The notes: generated by a model from the letters alone, not told the origin. 64,000 bases of DNA from Nageia nagi (GCA_050084985.1 JBITNC010000001.1:128154001-128218000); one strand, 5' to 3'; shown: positions 27,801-38,374, counted from the first letter of the stretch. Program-made: numbers and translations.

Positions 27801-30800
27801 AACATGCATCCAAAAGGTTAATCTCCCTTATTCCAACCAATGGAAAAGAGAACCCATTAAGATTGGCACTTGAAAGGAAAATTTTTATATTAAAATTGAA
27901 AGCATTTTTGCAAAGCATCATGACACCCAAAACATTGAATGGTATTGCAAATTGATCTAACAAACGCATAAGACCATCTTACTTCTTGCATACATAATTT
28001 CTAAGTATGGTAAATAGTTTAAAAATGACATGTCTTATGATCTTAAGGGTATTCAAACTCTGCTAGTTTCATTTTCCACATAATAGGGGTGATACTATTA
28101 GCTTTAGAAGTTTTAGATTAATTGGAGAATGGCAACTCAAGTTCCAGTGACTTGAATGAATATTTGGATGCAACAAATTCTCATATCAAAATTGTATTAT
28201 TACATGTTCATATTCTCATTGTTATGCTTTGTGTCTTGCAGCTCTCTTAAGAGTGAGTTATAGATTTGTGAAGGAAATGAAATAGCATTAAACTTCAATG
28301 TGATTTTTTCTCACAAATACACAGTATTAATTCCTTGTAGCTTGGGTTAATGATAACTTCTGTGCATCATGACACTTCTGCCATTGAATCTTGGTTAGCA
28401 GATCCATATCATATCTAATCATTCAGTAGTCCATGAGAATGATGCCTCTTGCTTCATTCTGTAAATATTACTGACTCATGAGTATGTCGGATAGCTGTAT
28501 ATCAAAACCATAAAGGAAATCGTACGAACGATAGAGTGGTTCTTCCTAAGTAAGGGATTATTAATATTTCAGATCATTGTAACTACATCACTTATTGCGA
28601 TTTGAGATTCTATTTTACAGAAATTATAGCACATACATTTTTTATTCTTACATGAGAAAAATGACTTCAAAATTCTCAGGCCTAGGCAACATGGAATATC
28701 TATATTCATGGGAGAACGTTACTCAGTGTGATATGTTGAGGATGTTTGTGTAAAATATTGTTGTTTTTTGCCTAAGATCAAAGTATTTGTTAATAAATGG
28801 TGAGTAAAGTATTCAGTATCTTACCTTTGTCCTATGATAAACAATAGAGACAATTTTGTTTTGTGGGTGTATGTTTTTAGCATCTTCATATGTTATGGCA
28901 TTGGTTTACAATGATAGCTTCTAAGCTTATTTAACTGCAAGAATCGAAGAGCAAATTAGATACCAGAATCGAGTGTTGAACACAGGCATATTCTACCAAC
29001 TCTGACAACATTTTTGTTTATGTTGTCTCAAATAAATGATGACGATTGTATTTATCTGAATTCAGTGCCATGCAACGTTTTTGATTTGATGCTCATTATT
29101 GGGACAGGTCTTCTGCTACTTACAAGGGTTACGGCTGTAACTTTCTGTCTGACTTTAGCAGCCTCCATGGCTGCACGACAAGGGGCAGTTAACATGGCAG
29201 CATTTCAAATATGCATGCAGATCTGGATGGCTACTTCTCTCCTTGCTGATGCGTTGGCTCTTGCTGGACAGGTCCTGAAGTTATCAAATTAACATTTATA
29301 TTTATTATTGTAGAATGTCACCCATGAATCAAAAGACTAGATTTTCCTAATAATTTGTAGATGTAGATGATCTTAGTAGTATAGTACAATGCCATCTGCA
29401 AGATTTTTTCTAAGAAAATGAATCTTATGTTCTCTCAGCCAACAAGAGTGTTGCAATATCTTGACACATGGTAACCAAGGAAATAAATGGAAAAAAAACA
29501 CCTGAGCTCAAAATAATTTCAAATTACACCGAGCACCAAGAAAGCATTTACCGTTTAAATCACAAAATGATGAAGAAGACAACTTCTGATAAGATCTTCA
29601 TAAATACTCGTTTCTCTAGTCATGTAAATTGTCTGTATTCAAGAATGATAAGCCAAGTTGATTTTTTATATTTTTGTTTAATATATGTTGCCTACAACAT
29701 ATATTCACCATGTTTTTTGTTCCTTTCTCTTGCAGGCTATCCTGGCAAGTGCCTTTGCAACAGCTGACTATAAGAAAGCAAGGACCACTGCTACAAGGAC
29801 ATTGCAGGTGATTTCATACCCTTGTTATTTATAATCATACACTCATGTCAATCCTCATATGCTTTGTAGAGAGGTACTTATCATCTGCTTTTGTTTTCTA
29901 GGTGAAAGGTTAATCTTCTAAGCTGCATAATATCTGTTTTTTCTTTTATATTCATGAAATATTTTCCTATGCATATTTAGCATATACTTCACCATGTCAT
30001 CCTTTTTGTGCTGTTTATTCAAAGTGTCATTTCACTTCCTTACATCCATTAAGGGGTCATGTTATTCTAAAATTTGGTATCATGTATATTGATCTGCTTT
30101 AGCATTTTGCAAATACTGTTGTGTTATAGATGGGGATGGTTCTTGGAATCTTCCTAGGCGTGGTTCTTGGTGGGAGCTTGCACTTTTTATCTAATTTGTT
30201 TACCAATGATGCAGATGTATTGAGAATGACCCACATTGGAATTCCTGTAAGTATTGCTTCTCCACTTCGGATCAGTTTCTGTTTGATGGTGGAATTCCGT
30301 ATCTTTCAACTAATGTCATTCCTCTCTTCTTGTAGTTTGTTGCTGCTACTCAACCACTCAATTCCATGGCATTTGTTTTTGACGGAATCAATTTTGGTGC
30401 TTCTGACTTTGCTTATGCAGCTTATTCAATGGTGCGATTGCTAGTCTTCAGTTTATGTTATCTTGGGCCAACATTTTATAACTTTATATTTTGACATATT
30501 ATTCGATTTGCAGGTCTTTGTTTCAATATTTACCACTTTATGCCTAGTACTATTGTCTCCACTCTGGGGATTTGTAGGCCTATGGGTATGCTTGACAATT
30601 TTGATGACTTTACGGATGTTAGCTGGTGTATGGAGGTAGATCCATTCTTCTATTTATGTTTGTTTTTTAAGCATCATTATCAACGAGTTTGTTCAGAGCA
30701 GGTCACTACGATGGTTGAACAACAAACTGGAGGATATCACATTATCCTAGCAAGTGCCAACTCATGAGTATTGGACATTTATTCATTTGCAGGATAGGAA

Positions 30801-30835
30801 CAGCAACTGGACCTTGGAGGTTTCTCAGGGACTAG
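12241..30835 (+). CDS. DTX42/FRD3-like: MATE family citrate-type efflux transporter, 13 exons, intact
   Basis: Exons read by hand: 12241-12335, 12415-12536, 15349-15558, 15734-15930, 18855-18990, 23995-24091, 24364-24464, 29108-29271, 29736-29807, 30130-30246, 30336-30431, 30514-30635, 30793-30835. All 12 introns are GT-AG and the joined frame is open for 523 residues, close to the usual length of plant FRD3/DTX42 proteins. Family signatures: FPAALALTADPLASLIDTAF (residues 49-68), GPVELAAVGVS (73-83), a long polar loop about residues 105-165 between the second and third membrane segments, TQGVFRGFKDT (exon 5), DGINFGASDFAYAA (exon 11) and the end WRIGTATGPWRFLRD. About 12 membrane helices are expected. 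Relatives export citrate through the plasma membrane, for xylem iron transport (FRD3) or aluminium-activated root exudation; substrate and cell type here are inferred. The start is the ATG at 12241 (A at -3, G at +4); the frame is open upstream but has no earlier ATG. The exon 8 donor (GTCCTG) is weak. Confidence 0.93.
13583..13624. repeat. (AT)n microsatellite
   Basis: About 20 uninterrupted AT dinucleotides inside intron 2 of the MATE gene. Likely length-polymorphic. Confidence 0.95.
14515..14551 (+). other. Candidate alternative first coding exon of the MATE gene
   Basis: An ATG followed by 12 codons (MDDGSSVMNSRI) and one extra G ends at a usable donor, GTCAGT. Exon 3 begins in exactly the phase needed (G plus GG CCA GTG), so splicing would give MDDGSSVMNSRI-GPVELAAVGVS and a transporter lacking its first membrane helix. 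A stop codon lies directly upstream in frame. The evidence is only phase, donor and base composition; a chance phase match is one in three. Confidence 0.2.
15931..18854 (+). other. Intron 4 of the MATE gene
   Basis: A 2.9-kb intron without a recognisable gene. Near 18,250-18,440 the sequence repeats ACTCAGTAAA, GAGTCAC and ACTCAAATCGGGACTC-like words in both orientations, which looks like a small degraded repeat. I could not assign it to a family. Confidence 0.5.
18991..23994 (+). other. Intron 5 of the MATE gene
   Basis: A 5.0-kb intron, the largest in the gene. It contains a CT microsatellite (about 21,841-21,868). Apart from that it is AT-rich noncoding sequence, with no long open frame and no transposon motif that I recognise. 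Confidence 0.55.
21841..21868. repeat. (CT)14 microsatellite
   Basis: A pure CT dinucleotide run inside intron 5 of the MATE gene. Confidence 0.95.
24465..29107 (+). other. Intron 7 of the MATE gene, carrying a solo LTR
   Basis: A 4.6-kb intron that contains a complete Copia solo LTR at 27,154-27,651. The 24,900-27,150 part is somewhat richer in G+C than the other introns and has short open frames (25,181-25,426; 26,520-26,729), none of which resembles a known protein. Its origin is unknown. Confidence 0.55.
27154..27651 (-). mobile_element. Solo LTR of a Ty1/Copia element with 5-bp target duplication
   Basis: A 498-bp unit running TGAGAGAATTG...ATTCCAACA on the + strand, flanked on both sides by CACTT (27,149-27,153 and 27,652-27,656). 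There is no internal element sequence, so this is a solo LTR left by recombination between two LTRs. It has the same length as the LTR at 10,471-10,968 and is about 93% identical by eye. The orientation is minus, inferred from the primer-binding site next to the sister LTR. It is therefore antisense to the MATE gene that hosts it. Confidence 0.93.
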
Positions 30836-31025
30836 AAAGTTTTAAATTGAAGTTATATTCCTGAAGCCACTCTCATTTGATTTACCTTACTCTACTACGG
30901 AAAAGGTGCCAGTACTTGAGCATATTTCTCTAGGTGACAGAGTGTTCGATCGGGGAAATCAGCATTCGATGTGTGAACTGTGTTCTTAGATTATATATTT
31001 CGTCTATTATAATATATTGTATATC
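30836..31025 (+). other. 3' UTR region of the MATE gene
   Basis: AT-rich sequence after the TAG stop. I see no canonical AATAAA; AT-rich near-upstream elements such as TATAATATATT (about 31,009) could serve. The exact cleavage site cannot be read from sequence alone. Confidence 0.4.
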
Positions 31026-31090
31026 GTTGTTAAAGTTTTATTATTAATATAATATAAGTTTTTCATTAAAAAAAAAAAAAATTGTATATC
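31016..31090 (+). mobile_element. 55-bp polyadenylated insertion with 10-bp target duplication
   Basis: ATTGTATATC occurs at 31,016-31,025 and again at 31,081-31,090. The 55 bases between them end in an uninterrupted run of 13 A. A direct duplication plus a terminal A tract is the mark of target-primed reverse transcription (LINE machinery). This would be an extremely 5'-truncated copy just downstream of the MATE stop codon. The insert is too short to assign to a family. Confidence 0.5.
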
Positions 31091-32868
31091 ATATTTAAAC
31101 TTTTCTCAGATACAGTAAAATCAAAATTTTAATGCAAATTAAGTTAATTACATTATAAGAGAAGGTAAAAGTGAATTATAAAATAAATAAATATTAATGA
31201 TAAAATAAATGATAGTTTGCTATTCATTTGTTACAAACATAAAGATGTAAATATGAAAATTTTGCAATACATTATATTAGGTTTTATTTAAAGCTTGTAG
31301 AGATATTTATGTATGTTGCATCGACTTCTTGATTAAAGAATTGTAATGCATAATTGTTTAACTCATTTACGAAGGATGAACTTCCTTGGTAGAAGCGTTA
31401 GGTGCTCACATTTGTATTTATCTTTGAAAATAAAATTTACAAAATGTGAAAAAAGAAAAGAAAAGACCATGTAATGAAGTTTCTATAATATTTGAAAAAT
31501 AAAATTGGAAAAATTTAAAAAATAAAAGAAAAGACCACATAATGGAGTTTCGATAATGATTGACAACACGACAATGATATCATTTGTGACATGTAATGTT
31601 ATCTCATCCTCTCTTATTGTAGGAAGCATATTCTTATTCGTATGAAATTGTAAAACCTATTCTCACAAACCTCCTAGATGGTTAGTCCTTAACTCTTAAA
31701 ATATCAATGTTAGTTTTTGAAAATTGATTTCTTTTATGCTCAATGGACAATTAAAAAAACCTTAAGTATTTAAATTATTTTCTTGAAATTGTACAAGAAC
31801 CAATCTTTTGATACTTCAAATTGTTATATGTTCACATGGGAGATCTTTCCTTCTTCAAATTTATCATTAATTTGCTAATATCAAAATATTTTACTCATTT
31901 TTTTATCATCCTCTTGTTTGTACTTGTGATTGCTCTTTGCAATTTGTTGCCAAATGTCCTCATGTAGTAGTTGTAGATTGATACAAATGAATTAAATTAG
32001 TAATTCACCTTATGTATACAAATTACCAAAAGAATATTCTTGCACTAGTTCAAATGATGTTTCTTGGAGTCTTTTGAACAAAGTCAAATCCGAAATGATG
32101 AACAACACCTAGATATGACACCTCTAGCTCTTTGATGAATTGATTTTTGAATCTAATTGCCTAAATACATAAGAAGGATAACACCCTCAAAATCACAAAA
32201 GCATTAATGTCGATGTTATGGATCTCAAATAATATTAGATAGATAGATAAGATTCTTTTAGCGTCCTTTTAAATCTATTGATTTTGAGGACCTATAAATT
32301 TTTTCCCAAAAGTAAATGTATGTCAAGAATTTGAATGATTGATAAGACACATAGATATGAATCTTTTAATGTCCTTTTAAACCTATTGATTTGTACGACC
32401 TATAGAACTTTATCTAGAAGTAAATATAATCAATTGAGTATTTGAGTGATTGTTTCTCATATAAAGAAAAACATTGAACAATGCACAAATGCACATCCAT
32501 TCCAAGAAAAATAGGAATACTCCCAAGGAAAATTGACCACAATCAATCACACCCATCCAATGAAAATAAGTCATTAAAATAAGCATAATATGCTTATGTT
32601 TGTTAAAACCTTCAAATAGTAACTTATCACTTCTTGTTAGGGGATTTGAGACATAATTGAGGTGTGATAACACCCACATTGAACATCTCAAGTTTTAATT
32701 CTACCTCCTACATTAGTGATATTTAAAAAATCTTGATAGGTCTTACAAATAAATAGGTTTAAAGGACATTAAATGTTGATTTTACCTTTATTACTATTTC
32801 ACTATAAAAGATTACAAAAAACTTAAATTTAATAAACATATTAAAATAAATAAATTACCAACGATAAG
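31091..32868. other. Intergenic AT-rich sequence with two small duplications
   Basis: Two direct duplications are visible: about 31,430-31,560 (unit near 68 bp, around AAAGAAAAGACCA) and about 32,245-32,450 (unit near 108 bp, around TCCTTTTAAA-CTATTGATTT). No gene seen. Confidence 0.55.
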
Positions 32869-33157
32869 CATTCATTGTCGACCTAGGAACGATAAATCCC
32901 AAAAAAAGAATTTGTTGTTGGTTCGATAATAATAAACACCATAATGGGAATCTTTTTTCGACTCAACTACAATGAATCTCATAGTAGGAATTTGTTGTCA
33001 ACTAGGTAGTAGATAATATGTTATCGAACAAGACACAAGAATCTATTACTGACTAAGTAGTAGTGAATTTCGCAATGAGAATCCACTACTGGCTAGGTAG
33101 TAATGAATCTTGTAGCAAGATTCTACTATTGGCTCAATAATAATGAATATGCTTCCC
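32869..33157. repeat. Diverged 40-bp tandem repeat, about seven copies
   Basis: Unit starts at 32,869, 32,909, 32,949, 32,989, 33,040, 33,080 and 33,120 line up as 40-bp copies with one 51-bp copy. The pattern is about AATCTATTACTGACTAGGTA followed by GTAATGAATCTTGTAGCAAG. Copies differ by a quarter or more of their bases, so the array is old. Confidence 0.75.
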
Positions 33158-33708
33158 TAAAATCTTATATTTATCCCTCCTCCCCTTTGTGTAAATCCTT
33201 CAAGTGAAAATATGAACCCTCTTCTTGTGAAGCTCTAACCTCAACCTCATATCAACAAGAAGTAATCTAACTACAAACAACGAAGAAGTTGAGCGCATCC
33301 AAGCCATTGTAAGATCGAAAAGTAGTAGAGTAAGTTTGGACAAAATTTGGGAGGACGAATTGTAGAGCGAAGGTAAAATAGAGAATACTTAGAGCTATGG
33401 AAGTGAGCCTATGGATATATTTGAGAGTGAGGAAGATGTCATTCATGGAGGAGAATTTTCCTACCATATCTAAAGGCTAGTGAAGGAGGTAGACACAATC
33501 AAGGTGGGGTCAAACCCTAGAGGTCTTTGGAAATGACACACTTTCAAATTATTAAAATGAGACAAATCCATGATGGAATAATATTTAACTTCAACATTAA
33601 AGATGCAAGCCATGATGGGCTAATCCTTAGAAATAACACATATGATCCTCCTTAACATGTAAGGGAAAATTGATGAGTTCGAATATTATCTACAGAAGAT
33701 GTAAACTT
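33158..33708. other. Intergenic sequence, no gene seen
   Basis: Only short open frames (for example 33,267-33,467 minus), with no recognisable motif. Confidence 0.5.
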
Positions 33709-33941
33709 GTTAAGATTATTACATCACTAATGAGTTTGTTATTTGGATCCATTTAGTTGTCATCAATGTTTAGTTTGTTAGGATTATTACATCATACAAG
33801 TAATGTTGTAGTTGTGACTTGTGAGTATCTTGTAAGTTTTAGATTGTTAAGTTGTTATAATTGAATATCCAATGAAAGTCATATCAAGATAATCAAGTTG
33901 GTTATACAATGAAATATTAGTATATTGTGTGAAATCTAACA
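33709..33941 (+). mobile_element. Short Copia-type LTR remnant
   Basis: It ends ...AAATCTAACA directly before a primer-binding site (TGGTATTAGAGC, 33,942-33,953). The start is either TGTTAAGATTATTACATCA at 33,709 or the similar TGTTAGGATTATTACATCA at 33,776; the two form an internal duplication. The orientation is +. I see no gag downstream and no second LTR. Confidence 0.5.
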
Positions 33942-33953
33942 TGGTATTAGAGC
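33942..33953 (+). other. Primer-binding site next to LTR remnant
   Basis: TGGTATTAGAGC differs from the common initiator-Met site by one C to T change. Confidence 0.6.
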
Positions 33954-34788
33954 TGGCATGGGTTGGTGAGGTTATCTTTTCACCTGATTATGGAGAAAAT
34001 CAATTTTATTCATATTTTGTAACAATATTTAAATATGTACATAGCAGATGTAGTTAATTTTTTGGATGAGTGATAAGCATGGAAATAGTAGAAATTATGG
34101 TATTGATTCTTATAATAGTAGGGATGGGATATAAATAGTATAACTAATGGAACGCAATAATTCAATCAATGCACAAGAGTATAATAGATTCTTTTAGATA
34201 GGTGGTTTTAAGAGACATCATGCATTAGAAGTAGTATTGGGGATATATTCTTGATATTTGTATAATTTAAATAATATTTTATCTAGATAGCATAAATACT
34301 ATTTTAAAACAAATAGAAAATCATTTTTAGATGTCTAAAATTTGCATCTCTTTGGGTATGTAATGATGGGAATTAAAATTGTATATCTAAAGAAGAATTA
34401 TAAAAGTGAAATGCATGATGAAAATTTGAAATATGCTTCCTTGAATAACAATGAACCATTGATGGTTGTAACATGGATATTCCTATGTTGACTCTTCTTC
34501 CATTTTTTTTTAATCTTGGTTGCCTCAAGTTAATGGTAGCCAAACAAAAAAACTATTATGAAAATGCATATGTTAATTGGGAGTTAGAGTTGTCTAGCCA
34601 AATGGATAATTGATAGCTTGTACCCAAAGTAAGACTTTTAATGTCCCAAAAGTACCAAAAATGATGTTCTAGGTGTACAACCATCTTTCCATACAGGGTC
34701 ATTGATGAATTTGTTCAAGTGTGGTTATTTTTTGTTATGGAACCTCTCGATAAAAATAAACATGCTACCCGAAACTCCTATATCTATC
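33954..34788. other. Noncoding, possibly internal sequence of the LTR remnant to its left
   Basis: No gag or pol motif can be read in either direction. A short frame with Copia gag-like spacing may once have existed, but it cannot be supported. Confidence 0.4.
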
Positions 34789-35407
34789 CCGTTAGAATTT
34801 GTAATGCATTATTGTGTAAATAACTTAGGTTTATTTTTCCTAATTAATTAAAAACTAAAGGAACATACACAATACCTAAGTTAGAAAGAAAATATTTTGT
34901 AATATGGCATAAGCCATTTATTATATTGATTATCTATGTATGTAAATGTGGAGCCCCATCTATTTTATGTTAGGGGTATATCCACATATGCATGTTGTCC
35001 CACATACTTAAAATAGAAGTATGGGCATATGTAATATGTATGGGTAAAAAGCCTTCCAACTACCATTCTCACCTAATGTGAATCCTATGGAAAATGGTGC
35101 TCCCCTTGTGTAAAAAAGTGTACCAAAGTAGGATTTGACAATATAAAAGTAAGGCTAAGCTTGTTGTAAATCACTCACTTTTGTAGAAGCATTGTTATGC
35201 TATTAGTTTAGAGATCTAGGGATAGAATGATTGTTAGAGAGAGTTTGTCTTGAGAAGTAATATACTTAGATTCAAGTAGATGTACTCTCTTAGAGAGTAA
35301 TCACTATATTTATTATGTGTTAATTTGTGAGATTGCTTATTGTTGTGTCCCTTGGGTTGGAGATTGATATAAGAGATCTTGGTTGTGGAATTCTAGGATT
35401 CTTTGTG
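34789..35407 (+). mobile_element. LTR remnant of a second + strand element
   Basis: About 610 bases with a TATA box (TATAAAAG, 35,142-35,149), ending just before a primer-binding-like sequence (TGGTGTCAGAGCC, 35,408-35,420). The left edge (CGTTAGAATTTG) looks like a mutated TGTTAG start. The Copia element at 35,470-40,858 is inserted about 50 bases beyond the binding site, so this older element is its host. Confidence 0.5.
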
Positions 35408-35469
35408 TGGTGTCAGAGCCACCTTGTGATCATCTTCTTCAAAATATAGCTTTATCATCTCATTAAAGG

Positions 35470-36083
35470 TGAGAGAAAATGATAGAGCTTACTTTCCATG
35501 GTTTATTGATGTCAATATATAGCCTTGGGTTCTCAACAACCGAATCCACAAGGTTTACAAACTTACAAATAAGAAGTTAGAGAATTTACTATTCTCAACA
35601 ACACTACAGATCATAGCCATCTCAGTCCAAGAGAAGTAGCTAAACATGGGATAACAATACTCCAAACATAGCTTAAAACATGCCTAAGATGATAACAAAC
35701 AAACCCTTAAAATATGAAGACAAAATAAATAGTAACAAGAAAGTTGTTACAAAAATAAACACATTCTGTCTGCACACTGTCGTTTTCTCCACACAACGAT
35801 CGACAGCGATCTTATAGGATCGTCGATGATCGGAGAAAATCGGTGACGATTGTAATCGGTGGTAATCGGCGGAAATTGGTGGAGATCGGTGGCAATCGAT
35901 GGTGATCGACGATGATCGGTGGCGATCGGTGGCGATCGGCGATGATCGGTGGTGATCTGCGGTGATCGGTGGCGATCAACGACGATAGGTGGCGATCTGC
36001 GGTGATCGATGACGATCTCTGTCATAGGCGGATTTATTCTAGAACATTGTAAAAACACATATTATGGAGTCAAAAATCCAACA
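35470..36083 (-). repeat. 3' LTR of the Copia element (614 bp)
   Basis: TGAGAGAAAATG...AAATCCAACA on the + strand. The U3 side (high coordinates) carries the 10-bp array at 35,798-36,023. The pol stop codon (36,062-36,064) lies inside this LTR. Confidence 0.95.
35798..36023. repeat. 10-bp GATC-rich tandem array in the 3' LTR
   Basis: About 22 units around GATCGGTGGC. Between about 35,930 and 36,023 every unit starts with GAT at exact 10-base spacing. It is GC-rich in an AT-rich setting. The open frame 35,747-36,058 on the minus strand is only a by-product of this repeat. Confidence 0.92.
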
Positions 36084-38374
36084 TGCTCCCCCTTGATGCT
36101 AAGGGGACTAACTAGCAAGTCTCTCAGTATCATAAACTGAGTTTTGTTTACCCATTTGGTAAATAAATCCGCTATATTCTCCTTGGTGTTGATGTGTTCC
36201 AAATCAACAATCTTATTCTCCACCATGTCTATGATGAAATGGTATTTCATATCAAAATGTTTGGACCTGCTGTGATGTACTGGATTGTTTGCAAGTTGAA
36301 TTGCACTAGCATTATCACAAAACAACTTAGTAGCATCTCTTTGTCGCTCACTAAGTTCTTCAAGAATCTTTCTCAACCACAATGCTTGGGTGCTTGCACT
36401 TGTGATTGCAATGTATTCTGCCTCTGTAGAAGATAGTGCAACAGTTGTTTGCTTCTTAGAACTCCATGTGATTAGTCCTGATCCAATGGTGAAGCAATTT
36501 CCGAAAGTAGACTTTCTATCATCAATATTGCTTCCCCAATCTGAATCACTATAGCCAACAAGTTTTACCTTGCTTTCTTTGTAGTAATGGATGCCAAAAC
36601 CAATGGTGCCTTTGATGTACCTCATGATCCTCTTGGTAGCCTTCATGTGAGTTTCGGTAGGTTCACTCATGTACCTAGAAACAAAAGAAATAGCACATGC
36701 AATATCTGGATGAGTATTAGTGAGAAACATAAGACTCCCAACCATACTCCTATATGTGGTGACATCTACCCTTTCACTACCATCTTCCTTACTCAATAAC
36801 TCCCCATGAGCAATTGGAGTAGGAACTGGTTTACAATTTTCAATGCCATATTTGGACAACATATCTTTGGCATATTTGGTTTGACAAATAAAAATTTCAG
36901 TATCATTTTGATACACTTCCACACCTAGGAAATAATGCATGAGACCTAGGTCTTTCATATCAAACTCTTTCATCATAGACTCTTTGAACTCTTCATTCAT
37001 CCTATCACTGCTTCCCATGTAAATCAAATCATCTACATACAAGCATACAATCATAATATCATTACATTTTTTTAAATAATAGAGAGTAGGCTCACTCTTG
37101 CTTTTCACAAGACCATATTGATGAAAGTATCCATCAATCCTTGAGTACCAAGCTCTAGGAGCTTGTTTGAGGCCATACAAGGCCTTCTTCAATTTGTAGA
37201 CCATGTCCTCTTTGCTTTTGATCTCAAATCCTTGAGGTTGTTGTACATATACCTCTTCTTGTATGTATCCATTCAAGAATGCACTCTTCACATCAAGATG
37301 ATGCACTCTCCATCCTTTTTGGGCAGCCAAGGATAGAACCAATCTAATTGTCTCTTGCCTTGCAATGGGTGCAAAAGTCTCCCCATAATCAATGCCATAC
37401 TTTTGAGTGAAACCTTTTGCCACTAGTCTTGCTTTGTGTTTTTGAATAGTGCCATTTGCATTATACTTTGTCTTGTAGACCCACTTGGAGCCTACTACCT
37501 TCTTTCCTTGTGGAAGCTCAACTAGCTCCCAAGTATCATTTTTCTTGATGGAGTCCATCTCCTCTTGCATTGCTTTCATCCACAAATCATTAGTACATGC
37601 AATTTCATAACAAGAAGGTTCAACATTAATTATACTCATCAAAGCATAATTTACCACATCACCTTTTGATTCACCATCATTGCTATCTCCATACAAGTGC
37701 ATATTTTGAAGACTATTAACAACACTTTCCATTTCTTTAGCTTGTGCTCTTGTTATTCTTCTACCAAAGTTTTGATCAAGCATTTGTGATGATGGATGAT
37801 CAGTCAAAAATTTCTTATGTTTCTTTATTTTTGCTTCCTCCAAAGAACCATCACTAGAGGATTTTGAACTTGGTGAAGAACATGGGCTAGAATTGGGAGA
37901 ACTTACTTGATTGCCATCTTGAGGTATCTTTGCTTGCACATTTGGAGAGCCATTATCATTGGAATCACCATCCAAATAGTATTTTTGATGACCCCATGCT
38001 CCCCCTTCATCAAAAATCACATCTCTAGATATAATAAGCTTTTTAGTTTTTGGATTGTACAATCTCCATGCTTTGGTATTTTCACAATACCCAATAAAGA
38101 TACATGGTTCACTTTTTGCATCAAGCTTTTGCCTTTTTTCTTTTGGAACATGAGCATAGGCTAAACAACCAAAAACTTTCAAATGTGCAACAGTTGGCTT
38201 TTTGCCATACCAAGCTTCATATGGTGTCACCCCATCCAAACTAGAGGTAGGACATCTATTCAAGAGATACATGGCTGTCCTAATTTCCTCCCCCCAATAC
38301 ATTTTTGATAAAATCTTAGTTTGGAGCATACTTCTAGCCATATTATTCAAGGTTCTATTCTTTCTTTTAGCCAC
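36062..38374 (-). CDS. Copia integrase end, reverse transcriptase and RNase H
   Basis: Open continuation of the polyprotein in another frame. Its first codon in phase is not an ATG, so it depends on the upstream start. Domains: integrase C-terminal part (NRTLNNMARSML to YGKKPTVAHLKVFGCLAYA, about 38,370-38,150); a Ser-rich linker; reverse transcriptase (KWVYKTKYNANGTIQKHKAR to the YVDD active site at 37,028-37,039); RNase H (YSDSDWGSNIDDRKSTFG, LSSTEAEY, SKHFDMKYHFI, about 36,570-36,220). All catalytic motifs look intact. The stop (36,062-36,064) lies 20 bases inside the 3' LTR, so the polypurine tract and LTR edge encode the last residues. Confidence 0.93.
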   Translation of the reverse strand: MAKRKNRTLNNMARSMLQTKILSKMYWGEEIRTAMYLLNRCPTSSLDGVTPYEAWYGKKPTVAHLKVFGCLAYAHVPKEKRQKLDAKSEPCIFIGYCENTKAWRLYNPKTKKLIISRDVIFDEGGAWGHQKYYLDGDSNDNGSPNVQAKIPQDGNQVSSPNSSPCSSPSSKSSSDGSLEEAKIKKHKKFLTDHPSSQMLDQNFGRRITRAQAKEMESVVNSLQNMHLYGDSNDGESKGDVVNYALMSIINVEPSCYEIACTNDLWMKAMQEEMDSIKKNDTWELVELPQGKKVVGSKWVYKTKYNANGTIQKHKARLVAKGFTQKYGIDYGETFAPIARQETIRLVLSLAAQKGWRVHHLDVKSAFLNGYIQEEVYVQQPQGFEIKSKEDMVYKLKKALYGLKQAPRAWYSRIDGYFHQYGLVKSKSEPTLYYLKKCNDIMIVCLYVDDLIYMGSSDRMNEEFKESMMKEFDMKDLGLMHYFLGVEVYQNDTEIFICQTKYAKDMLSKYGIENCKPVPTPIAHGELLSKEDGSERVDVTTYRSMVGSLMFLTNTHPDIACAISFVSRYMSEPTETHMKATKRIMRYIKGTIGFGIHYYKESKVKLVGYSDSDWGSNIDDRKSTFGNCFTIGSGLITWSSKKQTTVALSSTEAEYIAITSASTQALWLRKILEELSERQRDATKLFCDNASAIQLANNPVHHSRSKHFDMKYHFIIDMVENKIVDLEHINTKENIADLFTKWVNKTQFMILRDLLVSPLSIKGEHVGFLTP
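36084..36096 (-). other. Copia polypurine tract
   Basis: Minus strand AAGGGGGAGCA directly before the 3' LTR (TGTTGG...). It primes plus-strand DNA synthesis. Unusually it is also coding: it is read in frame as the Lys-Gly-Glu near the pol C-terminus. Confidence 0.85.

Noticed and set aside
35747-36058. 103-codon frame rich in His, Arg, Ser and Pro
   Set aside because: It is the translation of the 10-bp GATC array in the Copia LTR; a sister frame exists at 40,598-40,822 for the same reason.
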